From NCBI RefSeq assembly GCF_036549475.1, contig NZ_JAZHLI010000002.1, positions 62,001 through 126,000 on the forward strand: a stretch of 64,000 bases of DNA. The letters are read 5' to 3'. Source of the stretch: Aurantimonas sp036549475 (lineage in GTDB: Bacteria; Pseudomonadota; Alphaproteobacteria; Rhizobiales; Rhizobiaceae). Positions 17,132 to 26,661 of the stretch are shown one piece after another. Within the stretch, counting starts at the first letter, position 1. Each line of letters begins with the position of its first letter. Position numbers and translations under genes: made by a program. The notes under the pieces were generated by a model, which was not told the origin of the DNA, ran no database searches, and worked only from the letters and a program-made list of their open reading frames with translations.

Positions 17132-17159
17132 AGCCGCTCCACCGGGGCGGCTTTTCTTT
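17132..17159 (+). terminator. Hairpin plus T-run before tail tube gene
   Basis: A 9-bp stem (17132-17140 with 17144-17152, one G-U pair) is followed by TTTTCTTT. The tail-tube ribosome site comes next. Placement mirrors the hairpin before the capsid gene, the other highly expressed structural protein. Confidence 0.65.
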
Positions 17160-17173
17160 GACTGGAGAAGACC

Positions 17174-17623
17174 ATGGCCCCGGTACAGACCGTTTCTGGT
17201 AAAAAGCTGCTTGTTCAGATTGGCGACGGCGCATCGCCGGAAGTGTTCGCCGCTGACTGCATGATCAATGCCGAGCGCGGAATTTCGTTTTCCGTCGATA
17301 GCAACGACTTCGTGATTCCCGATTGCGACGATCCAGATGCCGCAGGCTGGAAAGAGCGGGAAGTTGACGGCATGTCGGCCACCATCACGGGTGCCGGCAT
17401 CCTGCACACGCCCAGCTTCCAGACGTGGTTTGATTGGATGGCATCGGCCGCCCCGAAGAATTGCCGCGTGATGCTTGATGTCGGCAGCGCGGCTGGCGGC
17501 GGCTACGTTGAGGGCGCGTTCTACCTGACGAGCTTTGAGAGCTCTGGCGGGCGGAATGACAAGGTGACGGCCAACGTCACGCTCGAGAGCACCGGCGTGA
17601 TGACTTGGACGGCTGCCGCGTAA
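17174..17623 (+). CDS. Major tail tube protein
   Basis: A 149-residue TP901-1/HK97-like tail tube subunit. Text such as SGKKLLVQIGDGASPEVFAA, ERGISFSVDSNDFVIPD and FYLTSFESSGGRNDKVTANV is characteristic of the beta-barrel tube fold. GGAG ribosome site before ATG 17174. The final A of its TAA begins the chaperone ATG. Confidence 0.92.
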   Translation: MAPVQTVSGKKLLVQIGDGASPEVFAADCMINAERGISFSVDSNDFVIPDCDDPDAAGWKEREVDGMSATITGAGILHTPSFQTWFDWMASAAPKNCRVMLDVGSAAGGGYVEGAFYLTSFESSGGRNDKVTANVTLESTGVMTWTAAA

Positions 17624-18042
17624 TGGCGCACAAGCACGGCACGGTGGTGCTTGAATGGGCGGATGGGGAATACCCCTTCCGCCTAAGCCTCGCTGAAATG
17701 GGCGAACTCGAGGACAAGCGCGACAAGGGCGTCTGGACGCTCCTCAAGTCGCTGCGGGATGCATCCTGCCACACGAAGGACGTTGTGGAGGTTGTGCGGC
17801 TTGGGCTGATTGGCGGCGGCATGTCGCCCGTCGAGGCCATGCGCAAGGTGCGGTTTTACTGCGAAGAGCGCCCGATCGAGGAAAGCCGGATTATCGCGTT
17901 CGGCATTCTAGGCGCGTCCATGTCCCGACTGCCAGGCGACAAGGGTGAGGAGGCTTCGTCCGACACGGGGGAAGCAGAGCCGGCGGGGACGACCGACTCG
18001 ACCTCGCCGGCATCGTCGGAAGCGCCGCAGCCATCGGAGTGA
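17623..18042 (+). CDS. Tail assembly chaperone, first frame (GTA-TAC type)
   Basis: A 139-residue chaperone of the family found in gene transfer agents and related siphophages (HGTVVLEWADGEYPFRLSL, LGLIGGGMSPVEAMRKVRFY). It coats the tape measure before tail assembly. The C-terminal 30 residues are Ser/Glu/Pro-rich. A G-run at 17967-17971, in frame as ACG-GGG-GAA, could allow a -1 shift into the second chaperone frame, which is open from there. Starts in a TAATG overlap with the tail tube gene. Confidence 0.9.
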   Translation: MAHKHGTVVLEWADGEYPFRLSLAEMGELEDKRDKGVWTLLKSLRDASCHTKDVVEVVRLGLIGGGMSPVEAMRKVRFYCEERPIEESRIIAFGILGASMSRLPGDKGEEASSDTGEAEPAGTTDSTSPASSEAPQPSE

Positions 18043-18176
18043 CGGACCCGCTGTCGATGTCTCTGGCGGAATGGGGTGCAGCGGCAAAGGGCTGGATGAA
18101 GGCGAACGGATCGGAGTCCGTCGAGCCGCCTAGCGAAGCCGAGTTTGAGGCCATGCTGGCGAGGGCGCCGCGCTAA
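18039..18176 (+). CDS. Tail assembly chaperone, second frame
   Basis: A 45-codon frame from GTG 18039, in GTGA overlap with the first chaperone. Text VTDPLSMSLAEWGAAAKGW is typical of the small second chaperone before the tape measure. It lies in the -1 frame relative to the first gene and is open upstream to the G-run at 17967. It could therefore be made as a C-terminal extension by frameshifting, as in lambda G-GT, or separately. Confidence 0.8.
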   Translation: MTDPLSMSLAEWGAAAKGWMKANGSESVEPPSEAEFEAMLARAPR

Positions 18177-18215
18177 GCGCGGGCTCTCTGTGCCGCGCTC
18201 CCATGGAAGATATTT

Positions 18216-20276
18216 ATGGCAACCGACATTGAACAACTCGTCGTCCGCATTGATGCGAATATCAATGGTATGCGGAAGCAGATGGGGAAAGCCGAGCAGG
18301 TAACGAACCGGAGCTTTGGCAGGATTGAGAGTCGCGCCAAGAGGATGTCGGCCAGCCTGAACAGCACCTTTGCTGGGATGGGTACGCGGCTTATCGGTGC
18401 GTTTGCTGGTGTGGCGGCGGTGCGGAGTGCTAGTGAGCTAGTCGATGCGTCGATCCGCATTCAGAATGCCTTGAAGGTCACGGGGCTTGCCGGCGAGGAA
18501 CTGACGAAGGTTTACGATAGCCTGTTCGCCAGCGCACAGCGCAATTATGCGCCGCTGGAGACACTAACGACGCTCTATTCCCGGCTGGGTTTGGCACAGA
18601 GCGAACTAGGCGTCACCACCGGCGAGATACTGAACTTTACCGACAAGATTGGTCTGGCACTTCGCGTTCAGGGCACGTCTGCCGCAGAGGCACGCGGTGC
18701 CCTGATCCAGTTGACGCAGGCGCTCGGTGGCGGCGTTGTCCGGGCGGAAGAATTCAACTCCATCCTTGAAGGCGCGCCGACCATCGCGCGGGCCGCTGCG
18801 GCTGGCCTTGAGGAGGCTGGCGGCTCGGTCGCAAAGCTTCGGTCGCTCGTCATTAACGGCGAGGTTTCTTCTCAAGCGTTTTTCCGGGCGTTTGAGGCCG
18901 GCGCCGGCATTTTGGAAGGCCAGGTCGCCAACGCAGAGCAAACGGTTAGTCAAGGCTTTGTCCGGCTGCAGAATGTTCTAATCGATACGGCGGGCGAACT
19001 TAACGAAGGCTCCGATGCGAGCGAGCGTCTTGCTGGCGTACTCGATACACTCGCAGATATTGTTGAAAGCACCGACTTTTCGCCTGTCATCAATGGCATT
19101 ATCAATGTCGGAGATGCTGCTGTCAGCGTCATTGGTTCGATCACCAGCCTCGCCAGCGAGATTGGCCGGCTGTCCGGTATTCAGGACGCATTCCAGAACC
19201 GCATCTCACGCGACGAACTGTCCAAGAATTTCAAGGAACAGATTCGGACGCAGCTTGGCGGCGGTAATGAGCGTATCGAGGATGCGTTCGACCTAACGCG
19301 CGGCACTGGTGAAGGATTGGCCGAGCGTGGCGGGCGGGTAGCGCCGAAGCCGGCGCCAGTCATCACGCCGGTCTCACTGTCCGATTACGTCGCACCTGCA
19401 AAGCCCGTAGGCGGCGGGGGCGGGCGAGGCCGAAGCGGTGGACGCTCCCGTGGCGGCGGCGGCGGCGGCGGCGGATCTGGTTCCAACGACTACGAACGCG
19501 AAATCCGCCAGATCAAGGAGCGCACCGCCGCACTCCAAAGTGAGACCGTAGCCATGGCGGGCCTCAATCCTCTCTTGGAGGATTACGGCTTTGCCAAGGA
19601 AAAGATCACTTCGACGCAGGAACTGCTGACGGCAGCCGAGCGCGAAGGCATCAAGGTTACGCCCGAAATCAGGGCGAGCATCGAGAGCCTGGCGGAAGGC
19701 TATGCGGCGGCATCTGCCGAGGCTGAAAAGCTGGCGGAAAGTCAGGACAAGGCCCGTGAGACGGCGCAGGATATGCGCGATCTTGGCAAGGATATCACCG
19801 GCGGGTTTATCTCCGACCTTCGCAACGGCGCAAGTGCAGCCGACGCGCTGTCCAACGCGCTGAGCAAGGTGGCCGACAAGCTTCTGGATATCGCCCTCAA
19901 CAGCCTCTTCAGTAGCGGCGGTGGCGGCGGTTTCGGTGGTGGAATCGGCGGCATCATCTCGAGCATCTTTGGGGGCTTCCGCGCAAGCGGCGGGCCTGTG
20001 TCATCCGGCAAGGCTTATGTCGTCGGTGAGCGCGGCCCGGAGCTCATGGTGCCGAGTAGCGCCGGGACGGTGATTCCGAATGGCGCAATGGGTGGGGGCG
20101 GGGGGCGCAACGTCCACGTCACGGTCGGCGTCGATGTCGACAAGTCCGGCAACCTGACGCCGTTCGTCACCAGCATTTCCGACCAGCGGGCGCAGATCCG
20201 TTCGCAACAGGCGATGCAGCAATCCGCTAGCCAATTTCCGCAGCTTCAGCAGGACCGGCAACGGCGAAAAGGGTAG
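18216..20276 (+). CDS. Tape measure protein
   Basis: A 686-residue tail length ruler. The N-terminus is helical (VVRIDANINGMRKQMGKAEQ), with the tape-measure domain at about 80-260 (LTTLYSRLGLAQSELGVT, EEFNSILEGAPTIARA, FFRAFEAGAGILEGQ). Residues about 397-422 are a Gly/Arg linker of almost uninterrupted Gly. The C-terminus has a membrane-active glycine segment (GGGGFGGGIGGIISSIFGGF) and the ASGGPVSSGKAYVVGERGPE end motif. The tail is short for a siphophage if length scales with this protein. Confidence 0.95.
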   Translation: MATDIEQLVVRIDANINGMRKQMGKAEQVTNRSFGRIESRAKRMSASLNSTFAGMGTRLIGAFAGVAAVRSASELVDASIRIQNALKVTGLAGEELTKVYDSLFASAQRNYAPLETLTTLYSRLGLAQSELGVTTGEILNFTDKIGLALRVQGTSAAEARGALIQLTQALGGGVVRAEEFNSILEGAPTIARAAAAGLEEAGGSVAKLRSLVINGEVSSQAFFRAFEAGAGILEGQVANAEQTVSQGFVRLQNVLIDTAGELNEGSDASERLAGVLDTLADIVESTDFSPVINGIINVGDAAVSVIGSITSLASEIGRLSGIQDAFQNRISRDELSKNFKEQIRTQLGGGNERIEDAFDLTRGTGEGLAERGGRVAPKPAPVITPVSLSDYVAPAKPVGGGGGRGRSGGRSRGGGGGGGGSGSNDYEREIRQIKERTAALQSETVAMAGLNPLLEDYGFAKEKITSTQELLTAAEREGIKVTPEIRASIESLAEGYAAASAEAEKLAESQDKARETAQDMRDLGKDITGGFISDLRNGASAADALSNALSKVADKLLDIALNSLFSSGGGGGFGGGIGGIISSIFGGFRASGGPVSSGKAYVVGERGPELMVPSSAGTVIPNGAMGGGGGRNVHVTVGVDVDKSGNLTPFVTSISDQRAQIRSQQAMQQSASQFPQLQQDRQRRKG

Positions 20277-20278
20277 GC

Positions 20279-20956
20279 ATGGCAACGGCATTTCCATCCG
20301 GCCTGATACCGCAGTCGGTCATGTTCGACATCGAAAACGCCTCCCGGTCGGGGGGCGTTTCCACTAACGGTCTGGAGCAGATAGTCGGTTCCGGCGCGGG
20401 CAGGTGGCGCGCTTCGCTTGGCGGCATCTATGTGCGGACGAACGCGCAGGTGCTGGCGTGGCGTGCGTTCCGGCTGTCGCTTCGCGGCAGGACAGGAACG
20501 GTGCTTGTATCGCCGTTCGACGGCAAGCGGGTGAACTGGCCGAAGGATGCCTATGGGCGCGCCCTGCACCCCGGCTTTACGCGCCGTCGTCATTTGGACG
20601 GTACGATATACGAAGACCCGGAGATCCCGACCGAAAGCGAAGTCAACGCGACATTCGCAGCGGCAGCCGCCCGCCGCGCAACCACGGTTCAGATTGCAGT
20701 CAGCCAAGGCGAAGCGATCAAGGCGGGGCAATACCTTTCCCCGTCTGAAGGGCGCCTGCACGTGGTGGTCGGTGTCATCAACTCGACGACGTTCTCAATT
20801 GAGCCGCCCCTGCGCGATGCCGTGACGCTCGGCCAGGCCGTCAACTTCACTCGCCCGACCTGTGAAATGCGCCTGATGGATGACGGCAGCGGCGGGCTCG
20901 ATTTGCAGCTTGCGCGCACCGGCATGGTGTCGATGGACTTTGTGGAATCTGTTTAG
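20279..20956 (+). CDS. Tail tip protein (distal tail-like)
   Basis: A 225-residue protein two bases after the tape measure stop. The N-terminal half (GLEQIVGSGAGRWRASLGGI, VLAWRAFRLSLRGRTGTVLV) and PFDGKRVNW suggest a distal-tail-like hub protein. The family could not be named with certainty. Place and order match the first of the four tail-tip genes in GTA-like tails. Confidence 0.75.
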   Translation: MATAFPSGLIPQSVMFDIENASRSGGVSTNGLEQIVGSGAGRWRASLGGIYVRTNAQVLAWRAFRLSLRGRTGTVLVSPFDGKRVNWPKDAYGRALHPGFTRRRHLDGTIYEDPEIPTESEVNATFAAAAARRATTVQIAVSQGEAIKAGQYLSPSEGRLHVVVGVINSTTFSIEPPLRDAVTLGQAVNFTRPTCEMRLMDDGSGGLDLQLARTGMVSMDFVESV

Positions 20957-20971
20957 CGATCGGTACTGACT

Positions 20972-21538
20972 ATGGCTGACTTCTCCGCACTGCAGGAAGC
21001 CGCGATTGCCGGCAAGGTCGTCCACCTCGTCAATCTGGTGGAATTCTCCTTTGTCGAGAGCACGCGGCGCGTTTGGAATGGTATCGGGGTGCTGGATCTG
21101 GACGGCCATGAATGGCTCGGAACTGGCGAGCTTGGCTCGATTTCGTCCATCCGCTTTGGCGAGAACGACGACGCCGAACAGGTTACGTTTTCGCTATCCG
21201 GCGTTGATCCTGAATTCGTGACGCTGGCACGTGCCGGTGACAGCGTGCGCGGACGGGACGTGACGATCTATGCGCTGTTTCTGGATAAGGAAACAATGCA
21301 GCCGCTCGGCGAAAAGTGGGTCGTCCGGCAGCTTATCATGGACACGATCGGTTACGGTGCCAAAGGCCCGTCCGAGCGATCCATCAGCCTGAGCGCGGAG
21401 TCCATTTGGACAACGCGTAATCTCGCGGCGTTCGCCTATTGGTCCGACCGTGATCAGCAGGCACGCTTTCCGGGCGACCTGGGCTGTCAGTTCATTCCGA
21501 CGCTTAAAAACAAGCGCCTGGCGTGGCCCACTTTTTGA
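20972..21538 (+). CDS. Tail tip/baseplate hub protein
   Basis: A 188-residue beta-rich protein. Text VVHLVNLVEFSFVESTRRVW, GHEWLGTGELGSISSI and VTIYALFLDKETM resembles the N-terminal hub domain seen in DUF2163-like GTA baseplate proteins. The gene ends immediately before the ATG of the peptidase-like gene. Confidence 0.7.
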   Translation: MADFSALQEAAIAGKVVHLVNLVEFSFVESTRRVWNGIGVLDLDGHEWLGTGELGSISSIRFGENDDAEQVTFSLSGVDPEFVTLARAGDSVRGRDVTIYALFLDKETMQPLGEKWVVRQLIMDTIGYGAKGPSERSISLSAESIWTTRNLAAFAYWSDRDQQARFPGDLGCQFIPTLKNKRLAWPTF

Positions 21539-21931
21539 ATGGACGATCTAACGCAGTTCCTGCGGCGGGCGGCAGAGACGCCCTTCGATTGGGCGTCGAC
21601 GGACTGCCTGTCGTGGCTCGGCGAGTGGGTGGCGGTTCGCCACGGCATCAACCCGCACGCCCGATACCGCGACCGCTACGCCACCCGCACAGGCGCTTAC
21701 CGCCTGATAGCCGAACACGGTTCACGTCAAGGGCTCATAGACGCCGCTGTGGCGCCGTTGGGGCTTCTGCGCACCGACACACCGCAGCGGGGTGACATCG
21801 CGCTCGTTGACGCCCCTGAAGGCGAGCTTGGCGCGATCGTGACGGGCACCTTCACCGCCTGCCTTGAGCAGCGCGGGCTTCGCTTTAGGCGCCGTGCAGA
21901 TGCGCCGATCCTCGCAGCTTGGAGAGTTTGA
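21539..21931 (+). CDS. DUF6950/NlpC-P60-like tail protein
   Basis: A 130-residue protein with the DUF6950 pattern: FDWASTDCLSWLGEWVAV carries the probable nucleophile Cys, followed by ARYRDRYATRTGAYRLIAEH and QRGDIALVDAPEGELGAI. It occupies the place of the NlpC/P60 cell-wall peptidase in GTA-like tail tips and may open peptidoglycan during DNA entry. The start directly follows the previous stop. Confidence 0.8.
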   Translation: MDDLTQFLRRAAETPFDWASTDCLSWLGEWVAVRHGINPHARYRDRYATRTGAYRLIAEHGSRQGLIDAAVAPLGLLRTDTPQRGDIALVDAPEGELGAIVTGTFTACLEQRGLRFRRRADAPILAAWRV

Positions 21932-23788
21932 ATGCTGCGACTTGCTCGCGCCGCGCTGGTCTCTTCGACCGTTCTGGCGTCGCTGACCTTTGTGACTATC
22001 CCGGCGAATGCCGATCCGATCTTCATGCCGATCGCACTGGCGGCGTTTCAGGCCGGGGCGAGTGTCACGGTTGCCAATGCCATTATCGGTGTCGGCGTGC
22101 TGGGCTCGATCGCCTCGACGGTCGGTACGATCGCGCTGGGCCTCGGCGTTTCCTATGTCGCGTCGCTGTTCAACCGCCCGCAACAGCCGAAGCCGAGTGA
22201 CGGGCAGGTGGAATCTCGGCAGGCTGTCCCGGCTCGCGTCTGGCATTACGGGCGGATGAAGGTGGCCGGGCCGCTGGCGTTCTACGAAAGCCGCGACGGC
22301 AGCCTGTATAAGGCGGTGCTGATTTCGTCTCGCGAGATCGACGGCTACGAGCAGCTATTCCTCAACGACCGGCCCGTCACCACGGACGCTGGCGGCTCAA
22401 TTGGCGAGTTTGGCGCCGGCGGCGATCTGAAGTGGATCGACATGTTCCTCGGCACAGACTCGCAGGCCGCATCTAGTCGCCTCACCAGCGCGTTCTCCGA
22501 GTGGACATCGGCGCATCGACTGCGCGGGACCGCCTACCTTGTCGTCAAACTGAAGGCGCCGGGGTCGGAATATTTTCAGGAGGTCTACCCCTCCGGCGAG
22601 GATCAGGTTTCGGCGCTCATCAGAGGCGCAAAGGTCTACGACCCGCGCAAGGACTCGACGGTTGCCGGCGGCAGCGGATCGCACCGGCATAGCAATAAAG
22701 CGACATGGGAGTGGAGCGACAACGCCGCGCTAGTCATCCTTGATTACCTGACGCACGAGGACGGCTATTCACGAGCCATCGCGAAGATGGATCTGCCGTC
22801 TTTCATCGCGATGGCGAACCTTTGCGACGAGGCGGTCCCGCTGGCGGCCGGTGGCACAGAGCGGCGCTACCGCGTCGCAACGTCCGTCACGCTCACGGAG
22901 GCACGTAAGGACGTTCTGGCCCGGTTGCTGGAAGCCTGCGACGGTCGTTTGTTCCCGACGCAGGACGGCAAGGTTTCGATCCGGGGCGGCAAATGGGAGG
23001 CGCCCACTGTCACGATCGACGCGGACGCCGGCCACATCATCGAGACGAACTTCGCTCCGCCGGATGCGATGTCGCGGTTCAATGAATTGTCGATCCAGTA
23101 TCTCGATCCGGCGCTCGGCTATATCGAGAACGAGGGCACCCCCTGGCAGGATGTCGACGACATCGCCGCTACCGGACAACTTGTCACTGTCCCAGCAGAC
23201 ATGGTGCAGGTTCCTTCACACAGCCAGGCGCGGCGCCTCGCCAAGATCCGCATGGCCCGCGAGAACAGCGATTGGGTCGGCGAGATCGCTGCCAACCTTG
23301 CCGGGCTCAATGTCATAGGCGAGCGGGTGATCACGCTGAACTGGCCGGAGTTGAACATCAACGGCCCGTATTGGGTCGAGGGCGGACCTGAGATTTCGCA
23401 GGACTGGACTGGTGTTCGGCTATCCCTGCGTTCGGCCAATCCGGCGTCCTACGACTGGACAACGGCGGAAGAGGGCACCTCCACATCGGTCCCGCCCGAC
23501 ACGGCACCCGACTTCAGCTTGGATCCGCCAACAATCACGCTTTCGCAGATTGCGGGGCCGGCTATACGGGCAGACTGGACGCCAAGCCAGGCGCTCAACC
23601 GCAATTACGAAGTGCAGTACCGGGCGGACGCCGGCGCTACCTATACCGCCATGACGGTTGCCGAAACGCGCGACAGCGCGGAGAGCGGCGTGGTTGCCAC
23701 AGGGCTCTATCAGGTCCGAATTCGCATGAATGCCGGCGTTGCCGCTACTGGCCCCTGGTCTGCCGATTATCCGATTACCATCACCTAG
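21932..23788 (+). CDS. Central tail fibre / tail tip attachment protein (gpJ-like)
   Basis: A 618-residue host-attachment protein. Its N-terminus is strongly hydrophobic: a signal-like segment followed by a glycine-rich membrane-like region (IIGVGVLGSIASTVGTIALG), typical of gpJ-class tail tips. The body has ESRQAVPARVWHYGRMKVAG and the phage-tail domain VLARLLEACDGRLFPTQDGK. The last ~95 residues form a fibronectin-III-like domain (PAIRADWTPSQALNRNYEVQ). Determines host contact. GGAGAG ribosome site. Confidence 0.88.
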   Translation: MLRLARAALVSSTVLASLTFVTIPANADPIFMPIALAAFQAGASVTVANAIIGVGVLGSIASTVGTIALGLGVSYVASLFNRPQQPKPSDGQVESRQAVPARVWHYGRMKVAGPLAFYESRDGSLYKAVLISSREIDGYEQLFLNDRPVTTDAGGSIGEFGAGGDLKWIDMFLGTDSQAASSRLTSAFSEWTSAHRLRGTAYLVVKLKAPGSEYFQEVYPSGEDQVSALIRGAKVYDPRKDSTVAGGSGSHRHSNKATWEWSDNAALVILDYLTHEDGYSRAIAKMDLPSFIAMANLCDEAVPLAAGGTERRYRVATSVTLTEARKDVLARLLEACDGRLFPTQDGKVSIRGGKWEAPTVTIDADAGHIIETNFAPPDAMSRFNELSIQYLDPALGYIENEGTPWQDVDDIAATGQLVTVPADMVQVPSHSQARRLAKIRMARENSDWVGEIAANLAGLNVIGERVITLNWPELNINGPYWVEGGPEISQDWTGVRLSLRSANPASYDWTTAEEGTSTSVPPDTAPDFSLDPPTITLSQIAGPAIRADWTPSQALNRNYEVQYRADAGATYTAMTVAETRDSAESGVVATGLYQVRIRMNAGVAATGPWSADYPITIT

Positions 23789-23798
23789 CGAGGCAGCA

Positions 23799-24197
23799 AT
23801 GACCGACACCATCGTGACGGAGCGCCCGCACTCCGCGATTATCCGCGTCTGGCACGGCGAGGACTGGTACGACGCCCTGCCGCAGCTCGTGGACAACGCC
23901 GGCCTGCCGTTCGATGTGACCAGCTACACGCTGGAGCTTTTCGCGCGGCCGACGCTCGATCATTCGGTTTTGCTCAAGCTGCTTTCGTCGACAGAGGGCA
24001 CGATCCGCAAGGAAGACCCGACGCTCGGGCTGGTCAACTTCTATCTGCCCCAATCCGATGTGGAGGCCAGCTTGCCAGTCGGTACGTGGGAGCAGTTCTT
24101 CCGCATCACGTGGGTTGATGAACTGCTTGGCGAGGTCTCCAAAATCCTCTGGACCGGCAAGATCATCGTGTTCCCGGCGAACGACGCCGCCGCCTGA
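23799..24197 (+). CDS. Small tail-associated protein
   Basis: A 132-residue protein between the tip protein and the tailspike. Text HSAIIRVWHGEDWYDALPQL, SYTLELFARPTLDH and VGTWEQFFRITWVDELLGE suggests a beta-sandwich such as a baseplate upper protein or spike adaptor. No family assigned. ATG 23799 follows GCGAGGCA. Confidence 0.7.
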   Translation: MTDTIVTERPHSAIIRVWHGEDWYDALPQLVDNAGLPFDVTSYTLELFARPTLDHSVLLKLLSSTEGTIRKEDPTLGLVNFYLPQSDVEASLPVGTWEQFFRITWVDELLGEVSKILWTGKIIVFPANDAAA

Positions 24198-24225
24198 AGC
24201 ATCCCGACAATTCGCTGACTGACTG

Positions 24226-24247
24226 GCCCGCCTTGAGCGGGCTTTTT
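24226..24247 (+). terminator. Hairpin plus T-run before tailspike gene
   Basis: The stem GCCCGC/GCGGGC with a 5-base loop and TTTTT is the same design as at 13201-13223. It lies 25 bases before the tailspike start. Confidence 0.7.
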
Positions 24248-24271
24248 CATATCCGCAGCCCGGAGCACCCC

Positions 24272-26128
24272 ATGTTAGAAATCCGCCCGTCCAGCACGTT
24301 GACGGTTCCCTCCTTCGCGTCTCGCACCGTCAATCTTGATGTTGACCTGGGTGCACTGGCAATCCGCTACGTGTTCTCCACCACCATCACAGACAGCGAT
24401 CCGGGTAACGGCAAGCTGCGGCTGTCTGCTACCCAGCAGGACGCTGCGCTGACGGTCCGCGCTGATACGCTGGATGTGAACGGCGCTGACGTGACAGGTA
24501 TCCTTGACGCCTTCGATGACAGCACGAGCGCGACCAAGGGCGTCCTGCGGATTTACAAGGTCAGCGACCCGACGAAATGGCTGGTTTTTGATGTGACTGC
24601 GCTCGCTTCGCCAGCGGGCTATCGTAACATCACGGTCGAGAACATCGCCGCCAGCGACACCAGCCCGTTTGCGGACGGCGACATGGTTCTGCTGTCGTTC
24701 CAGCCGGCAGGCGACAAGGGGGAGGATGCGGTACTCGATACTGAAACGGCCGAATACGTTCCACGTCCCGTTACCGCGCCATTCTATGTCCGCAACGTCG
24801 GCGACTGGATGCGGCAGACAAAATACCTGCGGGACTTTGCGCCGTCGTCCACGGAGCCGAGCGATTGGAGCGAGACGCTTCAGACGGCGGTCAACGAGAC
24901 GATCGACGCCGGCGGTGAATTGAACATACCGGCTGGACTGTACGACCTCGGCACGGAGGTTATTGCCGACGTGTCCGCGAATTCAGGCGTACCCAGCGTT
25001 TCGCGAAAACGGCTCAATATCAAAGGCCAAGGTCAGGGGAATACGGCCTTTCGCACCACTGTGGACGGCATGAATGCACTACGCTTGCTGGGCGACAGCG
25101 TCACTTCTGGCGGCCACGGTTACTGCGAGTTTTCTGATTTTTCCTTCGTCGGCGGCTCCCCAACTTCGCGCACGAGCTTTGGTCTCGCCGTCGAGGATAT
25201 GGCGTATGCCAGGTATCGAAATCTGAGCTTCCACAACCTGTTCGTCGGCTTAACTCTGACCGGGGCGCTATCGAGTACGTTCGACAATCTGATTTTCAAC
25301 GAAAGCACCAAGGGCGTCTCCAGCGACGAGGGCCCGGTCGACCCGAATGCGAACATCTGGATCGGCTGTCAGTGGCGAGCCTGCACCACTTACGCCTTCG
25401 ATGCATTTACGACGATGTCGGGTACTACGTTCCTCATGCCGAGGATTGAGAACTGCGGCACGCACGGCAATGCTGCGACAGGCGGCTTTAACTTCCGCTC
25501 TACCGGCGCGACCGGCGAAGTGGCGGCCAATATCTTCGGTGGCTACATCGAAGGAAACGGCGGCGGATTCGACATTCAGATTGCCGAGAGCGCAGGCCTT
25601 CGTGCCGTGCTCAACGTTTACGGCGGCGACTTCCGAAGGATCCGAAGTGACAGGTACGTCACCACCAACATCAAGACAGGAGGAGACATCGATCTCAATC
25701 TGTACGGTGTCGGCTTCACCAACGCCGGAACGTACGCGGCGGACGCTGCAAGACCGTTCCTGACCCTTTCGGCTGGAACAAGGCTTCGGGACAGTGGATG
25801 CCGCTGGGGTGGCGCTACAGGCGGCCCGACGACGGGACAGTCGATGCCCTATGCGGGCTTCGTCCAAGGAACCCTTGGCGCATCTGTGACCGGCATTCTT
25901 CCGAATGGGTGGACTGTGGCGCAGAGCGGGACGGGCATCTTCGTTGTCACCCATAGCCTTGGACACTCCGACTACGCCGTCAGCGCGACCTGCAATGCCA
26001 CGTCGGATCGAAGCGTGGTGCGTGTCGCGAAGGCCGCCAACACGTTCAGCGTAGTGCTGGCGGCTGGCGCCACCAAGGTGGATGACGACTTCAGCTTCCA
26101 AATGTCGGTGCTGAAGCCGAGATCTTAG
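24272..26128 (+). CDS. Tailspike with right-handed beta-helix
   Basis: A 618-residue spike. ATG 24272 follows GGAGCACCCC. Residues about 1-190 form an N-terminal assembly region. From about 205 the pectate-lyase-like beta-helix begins (SDWSETLQTAVNETID, GELNIPAGLYDLG, RLNIKGQGQGNTAF) with repeating short strands (YCEFSDFSFVGG, YRNLSFHNLFVG). A C-terminal domain of about 100 residues ends in DDDFSFQMSVLKPRS. Such spikes often degrade capsular or exopolysaccharide; catalytic residues cannot be named from sequence alone. Confidence 0.85.
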   Translation: MLEIRPSSTLTVPSFASRTVNLDVDLGALAIRYVFSTTITDSDPGNGKLRLSATQQDAALTVRADTLDVNGADVTGILDAFDDSTSATKGVLRIYKVSDPTKWLVFDVTALASPAGYRNITVENIAASDTSPFADGDMVLLSFQPAGDKGEDAVLDTETAEYVPRPVTAPFYVRNVGDWMRQTKYLRDFAPSSTEPSDWSETLQTAVNETIDAGGELNIPAGLYDLGTEVIADVSANSGVPSVSRKRLNIKGQGQGNTAFRTTVDGMNALRLLGDSVTSGGHGYCEFSDFSFVGGSPTSRTSFGLAVEDMAYARYRNLSFHNLFVGLTLTGALSSTFDNLIFNESTKGVSSDEGPVDPNANIWIGCQWRACTTYAFDAFTTMSGTTFLMPRIENCGTHGNAATGGFNFRSTGATGEVAANIFGGYIEGNGGGFDIQIAESAGLRAVLNVYGGDFRRIRSDRYVTTNIKTGGDIDLNLYGVGFTNAGTYAADAARPFLTLSAGTRLRDSGCRWGGATGGPTTGQSMPYAGFVQGTLGASVTGILPNGWTVAQSGTGIFVVTHSLGHSDYAVSATCNATSDRSVVRVAKAANTFSVVLAAGATKVDDDFSFQMSVLKPRS

Positions 26129-26661
26129 TTGCCTTCCGGAAGACCCTTGGTGTCCGGCCACGAAACGGCAGCCCCGACATCGATAGGCGGATCCTCAGCT
26201 TTCCAGGGGGGACATGTTGCTGCACGTCGCCTCACTTTCAGTGCTTCAGCGATTCCTGCCAAGAACCGTCCGCCAAGCCTTGCGGAGGAACTGGAATACA
26301 GGGGTCGGTAGGGCGTGCTCCGCCTTTAGCTTCAGAGCCAGGAATCTCGGTCTCGATCTCATAGTCCACCTATCGGATTTGCATGTGCGGCGATCCTGAC
26401 GTGGCCGATTTGTCTTGTCCACCACAGCCTGCGCTTGGAGTCCACCGCCCGGCCACGGCATCCGATGCAACTTAACGGTGGCTGCCGTGCGGGAAAGGAA
26501 AGAGAGGGATCAGAGGGAGGCGCGGATCACCAGATGGATGCGGGGACGAGTGCAAGACATCTAGATTCTACTCAGCCGGGAAACGCTCTGGCGAGGGAAC
26601 GTCACTGGCTTGGTTCTTGTTGGAGCATTGTTTTGGGCGGATGATCATCAGGAGGACTCCC
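26129..26661. other. 533-base gap, nothing recognised
   Basis: Between tailspike and an exported small protein. Short frames on either strand have no ribosome site or protein-like pattern. No repeats or strong terminator were seen. It may hold decayed DNA from an earlier fibre or moron gene. Confidence 0.5.
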
